From positions 620,001-684,000 of the forward strand of contig NZ_NEVM01000002.1 of NCBI RefSeq assembly GCF_002261225.1: 64,000 bases of DNA, read 5' to 3'. Under the pieces are notes generated by a model that ran no database searches, was not told the DNA's origin, and saw only the letters and a list, made by a program, of their open reading frames with translations. Below, in pieces: positions 52,542-60,836 of the stretch. Position numbers and translations under genes: made by a program. The DNA is from Bordetella genomosp. 10. GTDB lineage: Bacteria > Pseudomonadota > Gammaproteobacteria > Burkholderiales > Burkholderiaceae_B. Positions within the stretch are counted from its first letter, which is position 1; each line of letters starts with the position of its first letter.

Positions 52542-53418
52542 GCGCCGCGTCCTCGTCCTCATCCACGTCGTCGCGCCGGGCGATGCCCGCGAAATACTTG
52601 CCGGGCGGCTTGCCCAGCGATTTCTTGAACATGCTGATGAACGCCGTGACCGAGTCGTAGCCCAGGGCTTCGGCCACGCGCTGCACGGACTGGCCCGCCG
52701 ACAACTGGTGCAGGGCCACGATCAGGTGCAATTGCTGGCGCCAGCGGCCGAAGGTCAGGCCGGTTTCCTGCCTGACCAGGCGGGCCAGCGTCCGTTCGCT
52801 GGTGGCCACCACCTTGGCCCACTCCGCCAGCGTGCGGCGGTCGGCGGGATCTTCCGACAACATTTTCGCGATGCGCCGCAGGCGCGGTTCGGCGGAGGTG
52901 GGCAGGCGCAGTCGTTCCCGCGGCATGCGCGCCAATTCTTCCAGCAGCACCACGGCCAGGCGGCCGGTGGCGCTGTCCGCTTCGTATTCGGAAGGCAGGT
53001 CCGCCAGGCGCAGCACCAGCTCGCGCGCCAGCGGCGAAATGGCCAGGGTGCAGCAATGGCCGGGCAGGTCGGCGGCGCCGGGTTGGACGAACAGGTAGCC
53101 CATGCGCGCGTTGGCCGTGGCGCGGATGCTGTGCGGGAGTTCGCTGGGCACCCACACCGCGCATGCCGGCGGCACCATCCAGACCCCGTCGGGGACTTCG
53201 CAGACCACGCCCCCGCGCAAGGCCACCACCAGTTGCCCCTGCGGGTGGCGATGGGTCGGCACCTCGGCGCGATGATCCGCCGCCCGCACGCGCACGCCGA
53301 AGACCGGACCCAGCCGCGGGCTTTCCTCGAAGATCTTCAGGGGCCCCAGCAGCACGCCCTCGGAGGACGCCGCGGTGGCGAGGGCGAGACGCGGGACGGG
53401 CCGGGGGCGTGGCGGCAT
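52492..53418 (-). CDS. AraC-family transcriptional regulator
   Basis: A 308-residue AraC/XylS regulator. An N-terminal cupin (about 35-130; PTHRHPQGQLVVALRGGVVCEV) binds a ligand. The C-terminal double helix-turn-helix (about 185-285) includes TLAEWAKVVATSERTLARLVRQETGLTFGRWRQQL and SVQRVAEALGYDSVTAFISMFKKSLGKPPGKYF. The last 25 residues are an acidic then Pro-rich tail (DVDEDEDAAPIPPAPAPT) that results from reading antisense to the small hypothetical gene; the domain itself ends before it. Divergent from the CynX-type MFS gene and so a candidate regulator of it. Confidence 0.92.
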   Translation of the reverse strand: MPPRPRPVPRLALATAASSEGVLLGPLKIFEESPRLGPVFGVRVRAADHRAEVPTHRHPQGQLVVALRGGVVCEVPDGVWMVPPACAVWVPSELPHSIRATANARMGYLFVQPGAADLPGHCCTLAISPLARELVLRLADLPSEYEADSATGRLAVVLLEELARMPRERLRLPTSAEPRLRRIAKMLSEDPADRRTLAEWAKVVATSERTLARLVRQETGLTFGRWRQQLHLIVALHQLSAGQSVQRVAEALGYDSVTAFISMFKKSLGKPPGKYFAGIARRDDVDEDEDAAPIPPAPAPTGRHAPRG

Positions 53419-53594
53419 GGCGGGAAAAGGCGCGCCGCGGGGAAAGGCGGACGCGGCGCAATGGCAGGATTCAGCGATTTCTTGGCATCTTAGCTGAATT
53501 CATGACGCGCCGGCCGGCGTTAAGGTTACGGACCGCGCTACCCGTGCCGGCCCGAGAGGCCTGGCATGGTGATATCCCAAATGATGTAGACGCT

Positions 53595-54809
53595 ATGACA
53601 ACCCCTGATACTTCGCATCGCTCACTCGCCCGGCCCGCGCTCCTGATTGCTGGTTTGTTGCTGATCGCCAGCAATCTGCGCGCGCCCGTCACCGGCCTGG
53701 CGCCCATCCTCGGCGTGCTGCAGGCCCACTACGCCCTGTCGCCCGCCCAGGCCGGCATGCTGACCACGCTGCCGCTGCTGGCCTTCGGCTTCGTCTCCCC
53801 GTTCGCCGCCTTGCTGGCCCGCGAATACGGCCTGGAGCGCACCCTGTTCGGGGCCATGTGGCTGGTGGCCGGCGGCCTGCTGGTGCGTTCGGCCGGCCCG
53901 CTGTGGTGCCTCTACCTGGGCACCGCGATCAGCGGTTCCGGCATCGCCATGGGCAACGTGCTGCTGCCCAGCCTGGTCAAGCGGGACTTCCCGGCGCGGG
54001 TGCCCGCCGTCATGGGCGCGTGCGCGCTGACCATGGGCGGCATCGCCGCGCTGGTCTCGGCCGGCGTGGTGCCGTTGGCGGCGGCCTGGGGCTGGCAGGG
54101 GGCGCTGCTCGCCGTCATCGTCTTCCCGCTGGCCGCCGTGGCGGCCTGGACCAGCCAGCTCGGCGCGCATACCGGGCCGGCCCGCGGCACGGCGGCGCCG
54201 CCGCATGGCGGCCCGGTCTGGCATTCGGCGCTGGCCTGGCAGGTGACGCTGTTCATGGGCATCAATTCGCTGCTCTATTACGTGCTGATAAGCTGGCTGC
54301 CGGCCATCCTGGCCGATGCCGGCTACACACCGGCCGAGGCGGGGGCGGTGCATGGCGGCATGCAGTTCGCGTCCGCCGTGCCCGGCATCGTCCTGGCCCC
54401 GCTGGTGGGCCGCATGAAGGACCAGACCCGCGTGGCGGCCGCCATGGCGTTGATGATGGGCGTCGGCCTGCTGGGCCTGCTGTTCGTGCCCGCGGGCGCC
54501 ACCGTGTGGGCCTTGCTGTACGGCTTCGGCTCCGGCGGCGGCATCTTGCTGGCGCTGATCTTCATGGGCCTGCGCGCCTCGAACGCGCGCCAGGCGGCGG
54601 CCCTGTCCGGCATGGCGCAGTGCGTGGGCTACACCCTGGCCGCTTGCGGGCCGGCCTTGACCGGCAAGCTGCACGACCTGGCGGGCGGCTGGACCGTTCC
54701 ACTGGCGATAGGCGTGGTCCTGTCGCTGGCGATGGCGGCCTTCGGCGCGCTCGCCGGCCGGGCGCGCCAGATCGGCGACGTCCCGGCGGGCGAAAAGCGC
54801 CTGGCCTGA
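53595..54809 (+). CDS. MFS transporter, CynX/NimT family
   Basis: A 404-residue twelve-helix transporter of the cyanate/nitroimidazole (CynX/NimT) MFS group. The first segment LLLIASNLRAPVTGLAPILGVLQAHYAL is the group's signature. The helix 2-3 motif ALLAREYGLERTLFGAMWLV follows, then GIAMGNVLLPSLVKRDFPARV in helix 4-5. Members export toxic compounds; the exact substrate is unknown. ATG 53595 matches family starts, while the frame open upstream to 53163 overlaps the AraC gene and is shadow. The 176-bp divergent gap to the AraC gene has no conspicuous repeat. Confidence 0.9.
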   Translation: MTTPDTSHRSLARPALLIAGLLLIASNLRAPVTGLAPILGVLQAHYALSPAQAGMLTTLPLLAFGFVSPFAALLAREYGLERTLFGAMWLVAGGLLVRSAGPLWCLYLGTAISGSGIAMGNVLLPSLVKRDFPARVPAVMGACALTMGGIAALVSAGVVPLAAAWGWQGALLAVIVFPLAAVAAWTSQLGAHTGPARGTAAPPHGGPVWHSALAWQVTLFMGINSLLYYVLISWLPAILADAGYTPAEAGAVHGGMQFASAVPGIVLAPLVGRMKDQTRVAAAMALMMGVGLLGLLFVPAGATVWALLYGFGSGGGILLALIFMGLRASNARQAAALSGMAQCVGYTLAACGPALTGKLHDLAGGWTVPLAIGVVLSLAMAAFGALAGRARQIGDVPAGEKRLA

Positions 54810-54825
54810 GGCGGCGCGGCCCGCG

Positions 54826-56205
54826 TCAGCGCGCGAACGGCGAGAAGTCCACTTTCGCGCTGTCGAAGGCGGCGTCGATGTGCGCCAGCAGGGCCTGGCT
54901 TTCGGCGGGCGCCAGGCCGCCGTAGGCGCAGTTCGCCTGGAACTTGCGCGTCAGCTCGTCGTCGCCGAGCGGATGATCGACGCCGCCCTTGAAATATCCC
55001 TGGCGGAATTCATGCACCTTGCCGTCGGTCAGGGTGACCTTCACGTGTCCAGTGAACTGCCTGGGGTAGGGATTGGCGGGATCGACCACGTAGGTCACCT
55101 TGCGCGCCAGGGCGACGATGGCCGGATCCTTGACGATTTCGTCGTCGTATTCGCCCAGGCCCGCGTCGCCGCGCAGGATGGCCACCGCGACGGCGTAGGG
55201 CACGCTGAACTTGGCGGCATAGCCATTGGGCGGCGACTGCTTCAGCGCCAGGGGCTCCCACAGGCGGTGCAGCACGCCCTCGGCGGCCTCGCATTCGATG
55301 GCGGCGATGGCGGCCGGGTCCAGGCCCAGCTTGCCGAATTCGCGGGCGCAATCGATGTAGGGATGGCACATGGTGCCGCAGGCATAGGGCTTGAACGCGA
55401 TGCCGGGCCAGATCCATTTTTCGCCGAAGCCGTCCAGCATGGCCTCGAAGTCGCCGTCCAGGGTATTGGCGAAACCGTGGAAGACGCCGTGGCTGCCCTC
55501 GAAGACCGTGCGCGGGCCCTTGAAGCCGACCATGGCCAGCCGCACCGCGCGGTAGCCGGATTGCGCGGCCCAGCCGGGGTGCAGGCGCTTGGTCCAGGAG
55601 CCGTCGGCCAGATACTCGATGATGCCGGAGGACAGGCTGCCGGCGATGCCGAAGGCGTCGGTCAGCGGCTGCGCGCCCAGGCGCAGGGCCGCGCCGATGC
55701 CCGCCACCGCGCCGAAGACGCCGAATATCGCGGTCGGATGAAAGCCCGCCTTGTGGACCTTGGTCGGCGCGACGGCGCACAGGCGGCACATGACTTCCGC
55801 GCCGACGGCCAGGCCGCGCAGGAAATCGGCGCCGCTCAGGCCGTGGCGCTCGGCCGTGGCCAGCAGGGCCGGCACGATGACCACGCCGGCGTGCACGGGG
55901 CCGCCTTCGTAGGTGTCGTCGAAATCCTCGCCATGCGCCGCGGTGCCGTTGACGAAGGCGGCGCCTTCCGCGCCCAGGCGCCGCGCGTGGCCGAAGACCG
56001 TGCAGGGACCGTTCTGGTCCAGGGCCTCCAGGCAGGCGTGCACATAGGGCTGGGCGCGCGCGGCGATGGCGATGCCGGCGATATCCAGCAGCATGCGGCG
56101 GCCGGTGGCGCGGGCGTCGGGCGACTGCTCGGGCCGCGCGTCGACGATGCCCTGGGCGAGGCGTTGCGAGATGGAGACTGCGGGTAGGGAATGCGTATCG
56201 GACAT
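54826..56205 (-). CDS. MmgE/PrpD family protein
   Basis: A 459-residue MmgE/PrpD (2-methylcitrate dehydratase / cis-aconitate decarboxylase) protein. FVNGTAAHGEDFDDTYEGGPVHAGVVIVPALLA (near 90-122) contains the conserved His-Asp pair. GFHPTAIFGVFGAVAGIGAAL and KPYACGTMCHPYIDCAREF are further family segments. No prpB/prpC gene is adjacent, so a methylcitrate role is doubtful; a dehydratase or isomerase acting on a related tri- or dicarboxylate is more likely. ATG 56205 has an aggaaa site. The Bug gene 35 bp upstream is in the same transcript and may supply its substrate. Confidence 0.9.
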   Translation of the reverse strand: MSDTHSLPAVSISQRLAQGIVDARPEQSPDARATGRRMLLDIAGIAIAARAQPYVHACLEALDQNGPCTVFGHARRLGAEGAAFVNGTAAHGEDFDDTYEGGPVHAGVVIVPALLATAERHGLSGADFLRGLAVGAEVMCRLCAVAPTKVHKAGFHPTAIFGVFGAVAGIGAALRLGAQPLTDAFGIAGSLSSGIIEYLADGSWTKRLHPGWAAQSGYRAVRLAMVGFKGPRTVFEGSHGVFHGFANTLDGDFEAMLDGFGEKWIWPGIAFKPYACGTMCHPYIDCAREFGKLGLDPAAIAAIECEAAEGVLHRLWEPLALKQSPPNGYAAKFSVPYAVAVAILRGDAGLGEYDDEIVKDPAIVALARKVTYVVDPANPYPRQFTGHVKVTLTDGKVHEFRQGYFKGGVDHPLGDDELTRKFQANCAYGGLAPAESQALLAHIDAAFDSAKVDFSPFAR

Positions 56206-56240
56206 GATGGGTTTCCTGCTCGGGGAAAAGACGGACGGCT

Positions 56241-57230
56241 TCAATCCAGCGAAATGTGGTTCTCGCGGGCCACGCGCTTCCACGTCTCGATGTCGTGGGC
56301 GATGTAGTCGCCGAACTGGCGCGGCGTCATCGGCATGGGATCCACGCCCAGGTTGCGCAGGCGCTCCCGGAAGCCGTCGGACTTCAGGATGTCGTTGACG
56401 GTCTGGTTCAACTTGGCGGTGACGGCCGCGGGCATGCCGGCCGGGCCGACCACGCCGTACCAGGTCAGGGCCTGCATCTTCGGGTAGCCCTGTTCGGCGA
56501 AGGTGGGCACGTCCGGGATGACGGGATTGCGCTTGTCTCCCGTCACCGCCAGGGGCCGGGCCTTGCCGGACTTGATGACGGCCAGGCCCGCGGCGACGCC
56601 CGGGAACACCGACTGCACGCGGCCGCCGATCATGTCGGTCTGCGCCTCGGCCATGCTTTTATAGGGCACCGACAAGTCCTTGAAGCCCGCTTCGGACTTG
56701 AATTCCTCCATCGCCAGGTGGTTGAGCGTGCCGTTGCCGGAGGTGCCGTAGCTCAGCGTGTCGCCATGCGCTTTCGCGTAGGCGACGAATTCCGGCAGCG
56801 TCTTCGCCGGCAGGGCGGTGCTGGCGATCAGCACGTTGGCGGTGCCGCCGATCATGGCGACGGGCGTGAAGCTCTTGACCGGGTCGTAGGGCGTCTTGCG
56901 CACGGCGGGGTTGGTGCCGTGGGTAGCCACGTAGGCCACCATCAGGGTATAGCCGTCCGGCTTGGCGCGCGCCGTGTCGGTGGCGCCTATCGTCCCGCCG
57001 GCGCCGCCCTGGTTGTCCACGTAGAAGGTCTGTCCCAGGCGCTTGCTCAATTCCTCGGCCAGGGAGCGCGCCATGATGTCGACGCCGCCCCCCGCGCCTT
57101 GCGGTGCGATGACGCGGACCTTGTGGTCCGGATAGGCGGCTTGCGCCTGGGCCAGCGGGGCGGTGGCCAGCAAGGCGAGGGCGCAGAGGGCGCGCGGCAG
57201 CCTGCGCGCCGGTGGATGGGGCTTGTGCAT
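56241..57230 (-). CDS. Bug/TctC-family periplasmic binding protein
   Basis: A 329-residue solute receptor. The signal peptide ends near LAQAQAAYPDHK. Conserved VRVIAPQGAGGGVDIMARSLAEEL, VDNQGGAGGTIGATDTA and PDGYTLMVAYVATHG define the family, and the PYKSMAEAQTDMIGGRV loop is the carboxylate-binding region. A gaggag site precedes the ATG. No TctA/B genes nearby. Cotranscribed with the PrpD-like gene, which suggests a carboxylate such as citrate or an aconitate-like acid as ligand, but this is inference. Confidence 0.93.
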   Translation of the reverse strand: MHKPHPPARRLPRALCALALLATAPLAQAQAAYPDHKVRVIAPQGAGGGVDIMARSLAEELSKRLGQTFYVDNQGGAGGTIGATDTARAKPDGYTLMVAYVATHGTNPAVRKTPYDPVKSFTPVAMIGGTANVLIASTALPAKTLPEFVAYAKAHGDTLSYGTSGNGTLNHLAMEEFKSEAGFKDLSVPYKSMAEAQTDMIGGRVQSVFPGVAAGLAVIKSGKARPLAVTGDKRNPVIPDVPTFAEQGYPKMQALTWYGVVGPAGMPAAVTAKLNQTVNDILKSDGFRERLRNLGVDPMPMTPRQFGDYIAHDIETWKRVARENHISLD

Positions 57231-57328
57231 GGGTTGTCTCCTCGGGCTCCGTGGGGGGCGGAGCGTTTCAGGGGGTGCTTCTCCGGCTGCGCCGGTTTGC
57301 GCGGTCTTCAGCCGGGAATGCTTGTTGA

Positions 57329-57355
57329 ATTGTCTGATCGTATACGAAATACAAT
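57329..57355. promoter_or_regulatory. Palindromic site in the Bug / MFS divergent gap
   Basis: A perfect 10-bp palindrome, tcgtatacga (57338-57347), lies inside attgt / acaat flanks (57329-57333, 57351-57355). It lies in the 211-bp AT-rich gap between the Bug-prpD transcript and the YbjJ-like MFS gene. It resembles a GntR/LacI-type half-site pair; no regulator gene is adjacent. Confidence 0.55.
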
Positions 57356-57441
57356 TTTCAAAAAAGAGGGGCGGGCCCGGGGGAGGCGCGCTTCTATGAC
57401 ATCATCGGGAGGTCGCAGTCTCAGCTTCCGTTTCCCATTTC

Positions 57442-58635
57442 ATGAAAAGCAGTGAAAACGCCTTGCCCGCGCCGCCGGCGCGTCCCGACACCCAGGCCGT
57501 CCGCCGGGCGACCTGGGCCACCATGATCCAGTTCTTCGTCAACGGCGCGACCTTCGCCACCTGGGGCGTGTGGATCCCGGTGCTCAAGGCCGATTTCCAG
57601 GTTTCCGATGCCGTCCTGTCGCTGGCGATGCTCGCCGTGTCGGCCGGCGCCATCCTGGCGATGAACGGCGTCGGCCGCTGGGTGGGACGGGCCGGCAGCG
57701 CGCGCGTGCTGGCGCTCAGCGGCCTGGCCTACTCGATCATGCTGGTGATCATCCCGTGGGCGGGGTACTTCCCCTTGCTGCTGGTCATCCTCGTCCTGTT
57801 CGGCATGGGCATGGCGGCCTTCGACGTCGCCATGAACGTGCAGGCGGCCACCGTGGAGGCGCGGCTGGGCAAGCCCGTCATGTCCACGCTGCACGGCATG
57901 TTCAGCCTGGGCGGCATGGCCGGCGCGGGGCTGGGGGGATTGCTGATGGGGGCGGGCGTATCGCTGCAGGTCCATGGCTTCGCGATTGCCGGGACAACGG
58001 TGCTCGCCGCGCTGCTGGCGTCGTCCTATTTGTTGACCGACGCCGAGTCGCATGCGGCGCAGGGCGAGGCCGCCGCCGGCGGCGGGATTCCGCGCGTGCT
58101 GTGGATCCTCGGGATCGTGGCCTTTCTCGGCCTGGTGTGCGAAGGCGCCATGTACGACTGGGCCGCCGTCTATATGCGCGACGTGGCCGGCGCGCCGACG
58201 GCGCAAAGCGGCTACGGCTACGCGACCTTCGCCACCGGCATGGCGGTGGGCCGCTTCAGCGCGGACCTGCTGCGGCGCCGCTTCAGCGACGAGGGCCTGA
58301 TGACCGTCAGCGCCTGGCTGGGATGCCTGGGGATGACCATGGTCATCGCCGCGCCGTGGCCGGCGCCCAGCCTGGTGGGCTTCACCTTGATGGGCCTGGG
58401 CGTGGCCAACCTGATGCCTTTCTTCTTCCTGGCGGGCGCGAAACTGCCCGGCATGAGCCCGGCGGCCGGCGTCGCCGGCGTGGCGCGTTTCGCCTACGTC
58501 GGCATGCTGCTGGGGCCGCCGCTGATCGGCGGCATCACCCACGCGACGTCGCTGCGCATCGCCCTGGCGCTGGTGGCGTTGACGATGGGATGGATCGCGC
58601 TGGCGGGGATACGGCGGGTCTGCCGCCTGGCGTGA
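57442..58635 (+). CDS. MFS transporter, YbjJ-like
   Basis: A 397-residue twelve-helix MFS protein resembling the YbjJ group. The first helix FFVNGATFATWGVWIPVLKADF and the paired stretch GMGMAAFDVAMNVQAATVEARLGKPVMSTLHGMFSLGGMAGAGLGG are characteristic, including the DVxMN motif in helix 5. Substrate unknown; relatives are poorly characterised. Divergent from the Bug-prpD pair with a palindrome between them, so it may be co-regulated with it. Convergent with the DapA-like aldolase gene. Confidence 0.88.
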   Translation: MKSSENALPAPPARPDTQAVRRATWATMIQFFVNGATFATWGVWIPVLKADFQVSDAVLSLAMLAVSAGAILAMNGVGRWVGRAGSARVLALSGLAYSIMLVIIPWAGYFPLLLVILVLFGMGMAAFDVAMNVQAATVEARLGKPVMSTLHGMFSLGGMAGAGLGGLLMGAGVSLQVHGFAIAGTTVLAALLASSYLLTDAESHAAQGEAAAGGGIPRVLWILGIVAFLGLVCEGAMYDWAAVYMRDVAGAPTAQSGYGYATFATGMAVGRFSADLLRRRFSDEGLMTVSAWLGCLGMTMVIAAPWPAPSLVGFTLMGLGVANLMPFFFLAGAKLPGMSPAAGVAGVARFAYVGMLLGPPLIGGITHATSLRIALALVALTMGWIALAGIRRVCRLA

Positions 58636-58700
58636 GGCCGCTGCCGTTCGGCGCCGCGCCGCGCCGGGATCCAGTCCCTTGCCTTCAATCTTTCAATTCT

Positions 58701-59648
58701 TTAATCCACCGCCAGCGTCCTGGCATTCGGGACGGTAAACCCGTCCGCCCGCAAGGCTGAGGACAAGGCGGCGGCCTGGGCCTCGTCCAGTTCCACCAGC
58801 GGGGGCCGCACGGTCGCCCAGGCGGCGTCGCCCGAATGGTCGGCCAGGGTCCGCTTCATCGCGGGAATGATGGGCATGGACTGGAAGATGGCGCGGGTCT
58901 TGTCCAATGCGGCCTGTTGCGCGTCGGCCGCCCGGGCGTCTTCATTCCACGTGCGGTAGAGGCGGTTGATGGCGCCGGGATTGACATTGCCCGTGGCCGT
59001 GATGCACCCCGCGCCGCCGCCCCGCATATTCGCCAGCAGGAAGGTCTCGCTGCCGGCGAAGACGCTGAAATCCGGGCCTTGGAAATGCTTCAGCATGAGC
59101 TGGGTGTTGTTCCAGTCGCCCGAACTGTCCTTGATGCCGGCAATGATCCGGCCATGGCGCGCGATCAGCCGCTCGATCAGCTTGGCGGACAGCGGCACCT
59201 GGCTGACCGGCGGGATGTGATAGACGTACAGGCGCAGCCGGTCGTCGCCGACGCGATCGATGACGGTCGAGAAAAAGCGGAACAGGCCTTCGTCGCTGAC
59301 GCCCTTGTAGTAGAAGGGCGGCAGCATCAGCACGCCGGCGCAGCCGGCTTGCACCGCATGGGACGTCAGCGCGACGGTTTCCGGCAGATTGCACAGGCCG
59401 GTGCCGGGCATCAGCACGTCGCCCGGGATGCCGGATTCCAATAGCGCCTGCAGCAAATCCTGTTTTTCCCGCACCGACAGGGAATTGGCTTCGGAATTCG
59501 TGCCGAACACCGACAGGCCCACGCCCTGGTCCACCAGCCAGCGGCAATGTTTGACGAAGCGCTGGGGGGATATCGCGCCTTGGGTGTCGAAAGGCGTCAG
59601 GACGGGCGAGAATACGCCGGTGAGCGCGCGGGCGGCGGTTGCGGACAT
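58701..59648 (-). CDS. DapA/NanA-superfamily aldolase or dehydratase
   Basis: A 315-residue class I aldolase-superfamily TIM barrel. The Schiff-base lysine is Lys173 in GIKDSSG, and the partner tyrosine is Tyr143 in YVYHIPP. The substrate loop at 49-55 reads GTNSEANS in place of the DapA GTTGEA, so it is not a lysine-pathway enzyme but one of the pyruvate-dependent aldolases or dehydratases, of sugar-acid or hydroxyproline type. A caggag ribosome site precedes the ATG. Divergent from a LysR gene with a clear T-N11-A site, which probably controls it. Confidence 0.9.
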   Translation of the reverse strand: MSATAARALTGVFSPVLTPFDTQGAISPQRFVKHCRWLVDQGVGLSVFGTNSEANSLSVREKQDLLQALLESGIPGDVLMPGTGLCNLPETVALTSHAVQAGCAGVLMLPPFYYKGVSDEGLFRFFSTVIDRVGDDRLRLYVYHIPPVSQVPLSAKLIERLIARHGRIIAGIKDSSGDWNNTQLMLKHFQGPDFSVFAGSETFLLANMRGGGAGCITATGNVNPGAINRLYRTWNEDARAADAQQAALDKTRAIFQSMPIIPAMKRTLADHSGDAAWATVRPPLVELDEAQAAALSSALRADGFTVPNARTLAVD

Positions 59649-59669
59649 TGCGGGTCTCCTGGTCTTGTC

Positions 59670-59714
59670 GTGAATGCTGCGTTCGTGGATGTTGCGGTCC
59701 TGGATGCTGGCCGG
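59670..59714. repeat. 15-bp x3 tandem array upstream of the DapA-like gene
   Basis: Units gtgaatgctgcgttc, gtggatgttgcggtc and ctggatgctggccgg in 15-base register, in the leader region between the aldolase start and the LysR gene. Confidence 0.8.
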
Positions 59715-59777
59715 GCCTGGCCGCGGGGCGATCGCGCCATTATTCCGCGTCCGGGCGGGGGCGTGGCATCGCTCCGC

Positions 59778-59802
59778 TAATATTCAAACATTAAAAATAT
59801 TA
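59778..59802. promoter_or_regulatory. LysR T-N11-A type box
   Basis: Arms taatatt and aatatta flank exactly 11 bases. This is the canonical LysR recognition geometry, located 16 bp before the LysR ATG in the divergent gap to the DapA-like gene. Confidence 0.8.
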
Positions 59803-59818
59803 ACGATCGAGACTAGCC

Positions 59819-60688
59819 ATGGACACACGCTACCTGCAGAGTTTTGTGGCCATCTGTGACCACGGATCTTTCGCGGAGGCGGCGCGATACCTGAACCTGA
59901 CGCCCGCGGCGCTGGCGGCGCGCATCAGGACGCTGGAGGAGGAGATCGGCACGTCCCTGCTGACCCGCGCGGGCCGGGTGGCGCGGCCGACGGAGGCGGG
60001 CGTGCGCATCATGGACCGGGTGCGCGCGATGTTGAAGGATGCGCGGTCCATACAGGCCATCGCCAACAACGACGAACAACTGGGCGAGCTGCGCCTGGGC
60101 GTGGCGACGTCCACCCTGGCGGAATTGACGCCGCAATTGCTCAAGCGCCTGTACCGCCTGCATCCCACGCTGAGGATATACGTGGAGTCCGGGGCGTCGA
60201 CGTATCTCTACAACCGGGTCGTCTCGCGCGATATCGACGCCGCCATCATGGCCGAACCGGTGCATGCCTCGCCCAAGGGGTTCAAATGGATGCTGCTGAA
60301 GGAGGAGCGGCTGGTCCTGATCGCGCCGCCGTCCATGAAGGGCGCGGATCCCGATCACCTGCTGGCGACGCAGCCCTTCCTGCGTTTCGACCGCACCCTG
60401 CGCGGCGGGCAGGCGGTGGAGACGTATCTGCGGCGCCACGGGATACGGCCGCAGGAGCGATTGGAGATCGATACGCTGGTGACCATCGCTTATCTGGTGC
60501 GGGACGGCGTGGGAATTTCGCTGGTGCCGGATTGGTCGCCCGGATGGCTGGAAAGCCTGGGCCTGGCGCGCATGGTCCTGCCGGAAGCCGCGCCGATGCG
60601 CAGGATGGGCGTGTTCTGGGACGCCAACGGCGTGAGCGCGGGGATGGTGAAGACCCTGCTGGAAGAGACGCGGCATTTGCCCGTTTGA
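59819..60688 (+). CDS. LysR-family transcriptional regulator
   Basis: A 289-residue LysR protein. The winged helix (MDTRYLQSFVAICDHGSFAEAARYLNLTPAALAARIRTLEEE, residues 1-42) uses an AAL recognition turn in place of the common SAVS. The effector domain runs from about 90 on. Divergent from the DapA-like aldolase with a T-N11-A site in between. The Bug, hydrolase-fold and FMN-dehydrogenase genes follow on the same strand after 148 bp and may be part of the regulon. Confidence 0.9.
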   Translation: MDTRYLQSFVAICDHGSFAEAARYLNLTPAALAARIRTLEEEIGTSLLTRAGRVARPTEAGVRIMDRVRAMLKDARSIQAIANNDEQLGELRLGVATSTLAELTPQLLKRLYRLHPTLRIYVESGASTYLYNRVVSRDIDAAIMAEPVHASPKGFKWMLLKEERLVLIAPPSMKGADPDHLLATQPFLRFDRTLRGGQAVETYLRRHGIRPQERLEIDTLVTIAYLVRDGVGISLVPDWSPGWLESLGLARMVLPEAAPMRRMGVFWDANGVSAGMVKTLLEETRHLPV

Positions 60689-60836
60689 CGCATCGTCCCG
60701 CGCCGCCCCGCCTCGGCCAGGGCGGCATGCCGGCGCCGCCATCTCCGCATAAAAGTTTTAGCCTGAATATCAAATAATCTTCCCTTCGCCGCAAAGCCGT
60801 TTCCTAGAATCTGCAAAAAAGCACGGGAGACAGGCG

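Noticed and set aside
58681..58703. Weak 9-base periodicity (cttcaatct, ttcaattct, ttaatccac) at the aldolase stop
   Set aside because: The match between units is poor and the stretch is short; it could be chance in an AT-rich segment.
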